Virus record (IMG/VR): IMGVR_UViG_3300043409_000419
Location: 1-20,156 of that record
DNA: 20,156 nucleotides
Direction: 5' to 3' (one strand)
From: a virus
Part shown: positions 6,795 through 12,213 of the stretch, piece by piece
How positions within the stretch are numbered: position 1 is the first letter of the stretch
Layout: every line of letters begins with the position of its first letter
Program-made: the position numbers and the translations under genes
Notes under the pieces: generated by a model
Told to the model about the DNA's origin: nothing
The model's input: the letters and a program-made list of their open reading frames with translations, nothing else
Databases searched by the model: none

Positions 6795-7154
6795 ATGGCT
6801 AATCCAGACCCAGCCCCAGAGCATCGTTGGAAACCCGGCCAATCTGGCAATCCCGGCGGCATCAATTCCGAAACGCATCGTCTAATCAAAGACAGTGCCG
6901 AGAAAGCCGCGCGATTGCAGAACCTGTTAATCGAGGGCGTGTTGGCAAAAATAGAGATGGTCCAGCCGGAAGCGCGGGAAGAATTATTGCGCGCAGACAT
7001 TAACAAGATCATTGGCGATGCGCTGGACCGTCACCTAGGCAAGGCCACGCAACCTATCGACAACACGTCCAGCGATGGAACTATGACGCCAACTGTGATC
7101 AATCTTGTGCCTGTTGGGGTTAAGGCTGATCAATCAGCCAAAGCCTCATCGTGA
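6795..7154 (+). CDS. Probable terminase small subunit (DUF5681-like)
   Basis: Likely recognises the packaging site and loads the large terminase. The 119-residue protein starts with EHRWKPGQSGNPGG (9-22), the W-K-x-G-Q-S-G-N-P signature of the DUF5681 phage family normally encoded beside the large terminase. A helical, charged middle (about 28-90) fits oligomerisation and DNA binding. The C-terminal TVINLVPVGVK resembles the short beta segment that ends many small terminases. The ATG at 6795 has only a weak GAGAG site 10 bases upstream. It is separated from the large terminase by a reversed gene and another small gene, which is unusual, and its 3' end overlaps the reversed gene by 25 bases. 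Confidence 0.75.
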   Translation: MANPDPAPEHRWKPGQSGNPGGINSETHRLIKDSAEKAARLQNLLIEGVLAKIEMVQPEAREELLRADINKIIGDALDRHLGKATQPIDNTSSDGTMTPTVINLVPVGVKADQSAKASS

Positions 7155-7345
7155 AGCGCATCAAAGTTTGACTGCAACACCGCTGCAAACTTCTTTGCGG
7201 CCGTCATGCTGTAAAATGAATATGTGAGGCGATCTTCGCCCATGATGTCAGCCGCATCTTGATCCAGCGTCAACTCAAAAATCACAACGTTGTTTGAGTT
7301 CAATGTCAAGGCAATGGTTGCGACGTTCTGGAATGAGGTGTTCAT
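7130..7345 (-). CDS. Small reversed gene between terminase subunits, unknown function
   Basis: A 71-residue protein, MNTSFQNVATIALTLNSNNV onward, with an acidic C-terminus (DALHDEALAD). A longer frame starting at 7399 exists, but the start at 7345 has AAAGGAAAC just upstream, and the predicted promoter would begin transcription downstream of 7399. It looks like a beta-rich N-terminus followed by a helix (AAKKFAAVLQSNFDALHDE); no family is recognised. It runs against its neighbours, overlapping the end of the small terminase by 25 bases. Having its own promoter in reverse orientation makes it a moron-like candidate. Confidence 0.65.
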   Translation of the reverse strand: MNTSFQNVATIALTLNSNNVVIFELTLDQDAADIMGEDRLTYSFYSMTAAKKFAAVLQSNFDALHDEALAD

Positions 7346-7383
7346 GGCGTTGTTTCCTTTGTTTGCGTTGTCTCTATGACTAA

Positions 7384-7412
7384 ACACTAAACCGATCATC
7401 TATACCTGTCAA
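7384..7412 (-). promoter_or_regulatory. Predicted promoter for the reversed 71-residue gene
   Basis: Minus-strand -35 TTGACA (7412-7407), a 17-base spacer and -10 TAGTGT (7389-7384). The start would lie near 7377, giving a leader of about 30 bases with the AAAGGAAAC ribosome site before the ATG at 7345. The -35 is perfect but the -10 matches only three positions. Confidence 0.45.
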
Positions 7413-7507
7413 CAGAATAAATCTGCATTTGGTGCGATTATTTCGCTTGCATGACGCGTGGGATGGTGTAGTCTGTATATATCGAAACGCAAACAAGGAT
7501 GATGAAG

Positions 7508-7768
7508 ATGAACCTGATTAAAGCAATCCGCGCGGTCGAAGCCTACAGCAACGGCGAAGAAGTAGGAGTAGTATTGGTAGGCGCACGTAGCGCAGACATT
7601 GCAGACCGTTGGTTCATTATAGAAGGTGTACGCCGAGCATATCGTCGGGTCTACGTTGTTGATTGCAGCACGCCTAACGGCTACGTTGTCGAAGTAATCG
7701 GAGGTTCTCAAATGGACGAAGCCGACCTTATCACATTTGCAATTGGTCAACGTAAATCAGAACACTAA
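7508..7768 (+). CDS. Small protein of unknown function before large terminase
   Basis: An 86-residue soluble protein, MNLIKAIRAVEAYSNGEEVG onward. AAGGA (7495-7499) favours the ATG at 7508; in-frame ATGs at 7499 and 7502 are possible but sit on or too close to that site. It reads as alternating helices and strands (EEVGVVLVGARSADIADRWF, VYVVDCSTPNGYVVEVI) without a recognisable motif, membrane segment or signal. A TATATAT stretch (about 7476-7482) may be its -10, but no clear -35 is seen. It is closed by a strong terminator that begins inside its stop codon, so it forms a single-gene unit. Confidence 0.7.
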   Translation: MNLIKAIRAVEAYSNGEEVGVVLVGARSADIADRWFIIEGVRRAYRRVYVVDCSTPNGYVVEVIGGSQMDEADLITFAIGQRKSEH

Positions 7769-7786
7769 GCCCCTTCGGGGGCTTTT
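7767..7786 (+). terminator. Rho-independent terminator with UUCG tetraloop
   Basis: AAGCCCC-TTCG-GGGGCTT forms a perfect stem closed by the very stable UUCG loop, and the stem end runs into TTTT (7783-7786). It starts within the stop codon of the preceding small gene. The T-run overlaps the first bases of the next -35 box, so transcription stops and restarts within about 30 bases. Confidence 0.88.
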
Positions 7787-7813
7787 GCCTTTCCACATCG
7801 CCTATGCTATACC
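7785..7813 (+). promoter_or_regulatory. Predicted large-terminase promoter giving a leaderless mRNA
   Basis: TTGCCT (7785-7790), a 17-base spacer, then TATACC (7808-7813) with TGC before it as an extended -10. The core CGCCTATGCTATACC matches the promoters at 5348-5377 (minus) and 6036-6065. The usual distance from -10 to start puts the first transcribed base at about 7820, the A of the terminase ATG. Confidence 0.6.
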
Positions 7814-7819
7814 ACACGC

Positions 7820-9061
7820 ATGGAAGTGAACGTCCAAATCCCGCAAGCCCTGGCGCCCGTGTTTGCGCCACCAATTGGCGCTGTGGCATACCGTGGCGCA
7901 TATGGTGGCCGAGGTAGCGCTAAAACCCGCACATTTGCCCGCATGGTGGCCGTACGCGCCCTTGTGTTTGAAACTATGGGCCTACGTGGCGCAATCCTTT
8001 GTGGCCGTGAATTTATGGGGTCATTGGCTGACAGTTCTATGGAGGAATTGAAGTCAGTCATTCAGGAAGATGATTGGCTTGCGGCTCACTTCTCAATTGG
8101 TAAAGAGTACATCCGCACCAAGTCTGGTAACATATGGTTTCTATTCGTCGGTTTGCGCCATAACTTAGACAGCCTTAAGTCAAAAGCCAAAGTCCTGCTA
8201 ACGTGGATTGACGAAGCGGAAAACGTATCAGAGTTGGCATGGCGCAAGCTTATCGCTACAGTCATGCGTGAACCTAACTCCGAAATATGGCTAACGTGGA
8301 ACCCGGAAAGCGAGGAAAGCGCAACTCACAAGCGCTTCCGCGTCTCATACGACCCAAAGCGCATGGTCATTGTCGAATGTAACTATTCCGACAATCCTTG
8401 GTTTCCACAGGGCCTAGAAGATGAGCGCAAGGCCGATCTGGAATTTCGACCTGACACATACGATCACATATGGGAAGGCCAGTTTCTAACGCTCACAGAG
8501 GCGCAAATCATGGCGGGCAAATATGAGATCAAAGAGTTTGAAGTCGATGGCCCCGGTTGGCAAGGCCCATACTTAGGTGGCGACTTTGGCTATTCACAAG
8601 ACCCGACTGCCGCAGTCCGTGCATGGGTCAAAGACAACTGCCTATACATCGACTATGAGGCGGGCGGCACTCGCATTGAAATTGACGATATTGTCAGCCG
8701 CGTATCTGCCAGTATTCCAGACTATGACAAGCATGTCAGTCGATGGGATAGCGCGCAACCGGGCATGATATCGCACATTCAGCGCAAGGGCTTTCACCGG
8801 GCTATCGGTTGCGTCAAGGGTAAGGGCAGCGTTGAGGACGGTATTCAGTTTATCCGATCATTCAAGCGCGTGTATATCCATCCCCGTTGCGTTCAAACGG
8901 CGCGGGAATTCAGGCTGTACTCATGGGAAATTGACAAACTATCAGGCGCGATTAAGCCTAAGCCCGTCGATGCGAATAACCATTACATCGACGCGCTTAG
9001 GTATGCGTTAAACCCGATTATGAAGCATGTCGGGATCAACTGGGCGGCATTAGGATCGTGA
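7820..9061 (+). CDS. terL: Terminase large subunit
   Basis: Packaging motor ATPase and genome-cutting nuclease. The 413 residues contain all expected motifs of the PBSX/Terminase_3-type family: Walker A GGRGSAKT (29-36), Walker B VLLTWIDEAE (125-134, Asp131 and Glu132), the coupling motif WLTWNPE (157-163), and an RNase H-like nuclease with GGDFGY (Asp255), RWDSAQP (Asp310) and NHYIDALRY (Asp391) forming the acidic triad. Length is normal. No Shine-Dalgarno sequence precedes the ATG; instead the predicted promoter places transcription start at or next to the ATG, suggesting leaderless translation. The stop overlaps the convergent reversed gene by 12 bases. The portal gene normally next door is displaced by a 1.7-kb reversed cassette. 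Confidence 0.96.
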   Translation: MEVNVQIPQALAPVFAPPIGAVAYRGAYGGRGSAKTRTFARMVAVRALVFETMGLRGAILCGREFMGSLADSSMEELKSVIQEDDWLAAHFSIGKEYIRTKSGNIWFLFVGLRHNLDSLKSKAKVLLTWIDEAENVSELAWRKLIATVMREPNSEIWLTWNPESEESATHKRFRVSYDPKRMVIVECNYSDNPWFPQGLEDERKADLEFRPDTYDHIWEGQFLTLTEAQIMAGKYEIKEFEVDGPGWQGPYLGGDFGYSQDPTAAVRAWVKDNCLYIDYEAGGTRIEIDDIVSRVSASIPDYDKHVSRWDSAQPGMISHIQRKGFHRAIGCVKGKGSVEDGIQFIRSFKRVYIHPRCVQTAREFRLYSWEIDKLSGAIKPKPVDANNHYIDALRYALNPIMKHVGINWAALGS

Positions 9062-9421
9062 CACTACGCGGAATAGGGGGCGTTCGCCTTTGGTAATGGA
9101 CGAAGGATCACGAATTATATGATAGAAGTCATCTCTTAGCGATGCACCATCATAAGTGTACTCTTTCCCAATTCCTGATAATTCTCCATCTTCCCAAGCA
9201 ACCAACTCCACCACATCGCCGGGTTTGAGGTCCAGCTTATGTGCTGGTTTCGGTTTTTTGTAATAGCGGCGGATTAGGTTGTGGCTTCCAACGCCCGCCC
9301 CATCAGAACGCCATAGTCTATTTGACACATCACTTTCATAAAAGTATCCGTCGTTCATATCGCGCACCCGATAAACAACACCATCAGCCGTTTCGTATTT
9401 CTTGCCATGTTTCAGTTTCAT
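9050..9421 (-). CDS. Hypothetical protein, last gene of reversed cassette
   Basis: A 123-residue basic protein, MKLKHGKKYETADGVVYRVR onward. The sequence is beta-rich with repeated aromatic and Gly positions, and the segment HKLDLKPGDVVELVAWEDGE resembles a small SH3-like barrel; that is a visual impression, not a family match. The first half (YETADGVVYRVRDMNDGYFY) could be a related barrel. Its ATG overlaps the previous gene's stop (ATGA), and its own stop lies inside the 3' end of the large terminase on the other strand. No catalytic motif, signal peptide or membrane segment is seen. Confidence 0.72.
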   Translation of the reverse strand: MKLKHGKKYETADGVVYRVRDMNDGYFYESDVSNRLWRSDGAGVGSHNLIRRYYKKPKPAHKLDLKPGDVVELVAWEDGELSGIGKEYTYDGASLRDDFYHIIRDPSSITKGERPLFRVVSRS

Positions 9422-9612
9422 TTTGGTACACCATAAGTTAAGATTACTAGATCAATACATTTTTTAGCATCTTCTAATGTATCACACTCCGCAACAAAGT
9501 TTACGAATGTGTGTTCATATGTCTCATCTAAAAACTTGAGTGATGGATTGGTCACATGCGACTTGACAACAAACTTGCCGTTTTCTTCGGTTATTTTGTA
9601 TTCGGTTTTCAC
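9418..9612 (-). CDS. Small hypothetical protein with GTG start
   Basis: A 64-residue protein, MKTEYKITEENGKFVVKSHV onward (GTG read as Met). A longer in-frame version begins at 9732 but would overlap the neighbouring gene by 124 bases. The GTG at 9612 overlaps that neighbour's stop (GTGA) and has GAGG seven bases upstream, so it is preferred. It looks like a single alpha/beta unit, with strands followed by the helix EDAKKCIDLVILTYG. Function unknown. Confidence 0.68.
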   Translation of the reverse strand: MKTEYKITEENGKFVVKSHVTNPSLKFLDETYEHTFVNFVAECDTLEDAKKCIDLVILTYGVPK

Positions 9613-9995
9613 TTCACCACCTCTTTCATCGCGACCCCGTGAATGTGAGGGACGCCGTTGATTGTTTCGATGTCGAAGTAGTTTTTGAAATGCGGCTCGT
9701 GGAATGGAAAAATTGATCCATTGTGAAACCATCGGCGTTCCACCACTGGCATCGCATCCAACTGTTTCTGCAACGCCTCAATCTGCGCCGTGATCTGTTC
9801 GCGTGTCATTTTTGGTTCGTGATCCTCTATGATGCGGTAAGCGATGATAGTACCAGTACCACCATATTCCCAGTCCAACCTATGACATCCACGGGTTGGA
9901 GTGGCAATTTTACCGCCAACCAGCTTAACCTGAAACAACGTATCATCCGACTTAAGCGGGCATTCTCCACCGTTCCATTCGACCCAGTTTGTCAT
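9609..9995 (-). CDS. Conserved-type phage protein with WVEWNGGECP motif, unknown function
   Basis: A 128-residue protein. The N-terminal part (2-55) reads WVEWNGGECP ... VKLVGGK ... LDWEYGGTGTIIAYRI. This pattern is frequent in small phage proteins of otherwise unrelated phages and appears to be a compact beta module (W-x-E-W-x-G-G-x-C-P to D-I-x-A-Y-R). A short coiled-coil stretch (TREQITAQIEALQKQLDAM, about 64-82) follows, then a beta C-terminal part. AGGAG lies seven bases before the ATG, two bases after the methyltransferase stop. Recognition of the N-terminal pattern is from memory of phage annotations; no biochemical role is known to me. Confidence 0.78.
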   Translation of the reverse strand: MTNWVEWNGGECPLKSDDTLFQVKLVGGKIATPTRGCHRLDWEYGGTGTIIAYRIIEDHEPKMTREQITAQIEALQKQLDAMPVVERRWFHNGSIFPFHEPHFKNYFDIETINGVPHIHGVAMKEVVK

Positions 9996-9997
9996 AA

Positions 9998-10726
9998 CTA
10001 ACTCCTATGCGTTTCAAGAATAGCATTGCCTATCATCGTGGCAATGTCAACATAAATCGAGTTTCCTAATGCTGCAAGTCTGTCCATTTGTGAGGGAAGC
10101 CCATTAGCCATTCGGTCCACTCCGGGTTTATCTTTCCCCCAGCATGCGTTGCTAAAGTCGGCGTGTTGCGAGTATACTCTGCGGGATATGCCCCCTCTTT
10201 CGAGTTGTGTTTCGTGGGGGTAGGCAATAATCCATACCCTGTCACGCTCGTGCGCCGCGCCAATGCTGGCAGCGGTAATACAAAACCATTCTGCATTATA
10301 CCCGATCTCGGCCAATGACCTGAGAAACTCATAGAACCATTGCCCGGGATTTTCCGTTGGCCCGCTAAGAAACCGTGCGACGTTTTCAAAGATGATAATT
10401 GGACGGCCACATTCATCTGCAAGTCTGAGCATTTCGCGGAAAAGCCCGCTTCTAGTGCCTTCTCCAATGCCTTTTTGGTCCCCTGCCGACGACAAGTCTT
10501 GGCAAGGGAAGCCTCCGCAAATAAGGTCAACTGTTCCGACATCTGATCCTTTCAATGTTCTTACATCATCAAAACACGGCACATTAGGCCAATGCTTTGC
10601 TAACACCTTTCGAGGGAATTTTTCAATCTCACAAAATGCGACAGTTTCAAATCCGCCAGTGCGTTCAAGCCCCAAGCTAAACCCGCCAATGCCGCTGAAT
10701 AGGTCTAATATGCGTAATTTTTCCAT
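9998..10726 (-). CDS. Orphan DNA (cytosine-5) methyltransferase
   Basis: Transfers a methyl group from S-adenosylmethionine to C5 of cytosine in DNA. All key motifs are present: I DLFSGIGGFSLGL (8-20), IV GGFPCQDLS (71-79) with catalytic Cys75, VI FENV (113-116), a motif VIII-like HERDRVW (159-165) and X-like ALGNSI (219-224). The stretch between motifs VIII and IX/X is only about 35 residues, so the target recognition domain is very short and total length (242) is below the usual 300 or more. No restriction endonuclease gene lies nearby; in phages such enzymes usually protect DNA from host restriction. It heads the reversed cassette between terminase and portal. Confidence 0.93.
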   Translation of the reverse strand: MEKLRILDLFSGIGGFSLGLERTGGFETVAFCEIEKFPRKVLAKHWPNVPCFDDVRTLKGSDVGTVDLICGGFPCQDLSSAGDQKGIGEGTRSGLFREMLRLADECGRPIIIFENVARFLSGPTENPGQWFYEFLRSLAEIGYNAEWFCITAASIGAAHERDRVWIIAYPHETQLERGGISRRVYSQHADFSNACWGKDKPGVDRMANGLPSQMDRLAALGNSIYVDIATMIGNAILETHRS

Positions 10727-10732
10727 ACTTCA

Positions 10733-10762
10733 CCCATACCACAACCCCGCTTTGCACGTCAA
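10733..10762 (-). promoter_or_regulatory. Weak predicted promoter for methyltransferase cassette
   Basis: Minus-strand TTGACG (10762-10757), an 18-base spacer and TATGGG (10738-10733). The -10 is poor (three of six). Its -35 overlaps that of the divergent portal promoter, so the two could compete. The -10 ends only six bases before the methyltransferase ATG, which would give almost no leader; the real start could therefore lie further upstream. Confidence 0.3.
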
Positions 10763-10780
10763 GCCCCTTTCGCATATAAT
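10752..10780 (+). promoter_or_regulatory. Predicted portal / structural-operon promoter
   Basis: -35 TTGCAC (10752-10757), exactly 17 bases, then a perfect -10 TATAAT (10775-10780). Transcription would begin near 10787, just before AAAGGG and the portal ATG at 10804. No terminator appears before the right edge, so this promoter probably drives the whole structural block. Confidence 0.7.
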
Positions 10781-10803
10781 TGCAACAAACAAAGGGCGCG
10801 CGC

Positions 10804-12213
10804 ATGATCACTGACGGTTTCCAAAACGTAATGGCAGGATTACACCCCGGACGCGATAAAGCGATGATGGCTGGCCATGTCAAGTCACTATGGACCACTG
10901 CACAGTTTGAGGCGGTCTATTCCGATAGTCCAGCCGCTAAAGCCGCCATTGATCAAATCCCGGACGATAGCTTTCGCAAGTGGCGCGTATGGCAGGGCGA
11001 TGATCCGCAAGTAAACATGCTGGAATCTGTCGAGAAGAAACTAAAGATCAAACAAACCCTAAACTGGGTCGATAAGATGAGCCGCCTCTATGGCGAGTAT
11101 TATGCTTACATCGACGTTGGTCAAAAGCCAGAGAAGCCGCTAGACCCCGCAACTGTTGGCAAGGATGGACTGCGGTTTGTCATTCCTATGTCACCTTTGC
11201 AGCTAACCGTGGGCGACTGGGAAAACGACCCTCTATCTGCTGAATACGGTCGGCCTAAGTACTACACCGTATCTGGCAGCGATCAGGGCATGGTGCAAAT
11301 CCATCCTAGCCGGGTGATCCGCATGTTCGGCACTGAAACGCCTTCTCAGGGTTTCGGTTTTCAGCGTGGCGAGAGTGTGCTGCAATATCTTATGACGTCG
11401 GTCATGCAATACGATAGCGTCATGGCTAACGTGTCGTCATTGATCTATGAAGCCAAAGTTGATGTTATTCAATATCCCGGATTGTCGCAGGTTCTAGACG
11501 GTGGCGCGCAAGAGGCCGCGTTCCTTAAAGCGCAAAACCTAGCGATGATGATGAAAGGCAACAACGGCGTGTTGTTGCTAGAGGGCGCAACGTCAAAGGA
11601 TGGCGTGGGCGCGGTATACTCGCAGAAGCAAATGTCATTCGCCACATTGCCAGATCTTATCGACCGTTTCCAAGCCCAGCTCGCTGGGGCTGCAAACTCC
11701 AACCGTTCGCGTATGTTCGGGGTATCGTCGGGCGGTCTGGGCAGCAACGGCACGTTGGAGCTATCAACGTATTATGACTTCATTAATTCGCGGCAAACAA
11801 ACTATCTTGAACCTGCGCTAACCATCCTTGATGAGTGCATTATTCGTTCGGCGCTAGGGTCACGGCCTGATGATCTTTGGTATGAGTGGTCTAGCTTGTG
11901 GCAGATCAGCGATAAGGAACGTGCGGACATTGGCGCGCAACTCGCTAACGCGGCTAAGACGCTGGCTGATGCGGGTATCTTGCCTGCCGAAGTATTGAGT
12001 GAGCCTGTAACTCTGGCATTGGTAAACGCGGGCGTATTCCCCGGACTTGATAAATCGCTCGGTGATTTTATCAGGGGAGGCGGCGAGATTGATCCTGAGC
12101 CTACAATCGAAGAACTGCCGCCATCCGCACCTAAGCCCGCTGTTAAGGATGAGTTGCCAGAGATTGACCCGACATTACAGCTATTGACAGATTACCTAAG
12201 CGGGGCAAAATGA
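10804..12213 (+). CDS. Phage portal protein (DUF1073 type)
   Basis: Forms the dodecameric ring at the capsid vertex through which DNA is packaged and ejected. The 469 residues match the DUF1073 portal group. Visible landmarks are a YSDSPAAKAAIDQIPDDSFRKW-type N-terminal segment, SRLYGEYYAYIDV, SRVIRMFGTETP, the helical LQYLMTSVMQYDSV, and the C-terminal NSNRSRMFGVSSGGLGSNGT with ELSTYYDFINSRQTNYLEPAL, typical of the portal clip and stem. The ATG at 10804 is preferred over an in-frame TTG at 10780 because the latter lies within the predicted -10 box and AAAGGG precedes the ATG. The last residues overlap the fibre gene (ATGA). The C-terminal tail is Pro/Glu rich and probably flexible. Confidence 0.9.
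   Translation: MITDGFQNVMAGLHPGRDKAMMAGHVKSLWTTAQFEAVYSDSPAAKAAIDQIPDDSFRKWRVWQGDDPQVNMLESVEKKLKIKQTLNWVDKMSRLYGEYYAYIDVGQKPEKPLDPATVGKDGLRFVIPMSPLQLTVGDWENDPLSAEYGRPKYYTVSGSDQGMVQIHPSRVIRMFGTETPSQGFGFQRGESVLQYLMTSVMQYDSVMANVSSLIYEAKVDVIQYPGLSQVLDGGAQEAAFLKAQNLAMMMKGNNGVLLLEGATSKDGVGAVYSQKQMSFATLPDLIDRFQAQLAGAANSNRSRMFGVSSGGLGSNGTLELSTYYDFINSRQTNYLEPALTILDECIIRSALGSRPDDLWYEWSSLWQISDKERADIGAQLANAAKTLADAGILPAEVLSEPVTLALVNAGVFPGLDKSLGDFIRGGGEIDPEPTIEELPPSAPKPAVKDELPEIDPTLQLLTDYLSGAK

Noticed and set aside
6503-6802. 99-residue plus-strand frame crossing the TTGCACGAT repeats
   Set aside because: It is out of frame with and largely inside the 142-residue gene, and its distal part merely translates the repeats.
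7164-7192. Inverted repeat AAGTTTG / CAAACTT after the small terminase
   Set aside because: Weak A+T stem, 15-base loop and no T-run; it lies inside the reversed gene, so it is not a credible terminator.
9418-9732. Longer 104-residue version of the small reversed gene
   Set aside because: It would overlap the preceding gene by 124 bases; the GTG at 9612 has a good ribosome site and the usual stop-start overlap.
10780-10803. TTG start for the portal gene at 10780
   Set aside because: The codon begins inside the predicted TATAAT box and upstream of the transcription start; the ATG at 10804 has AAAGGG at normal spacing.
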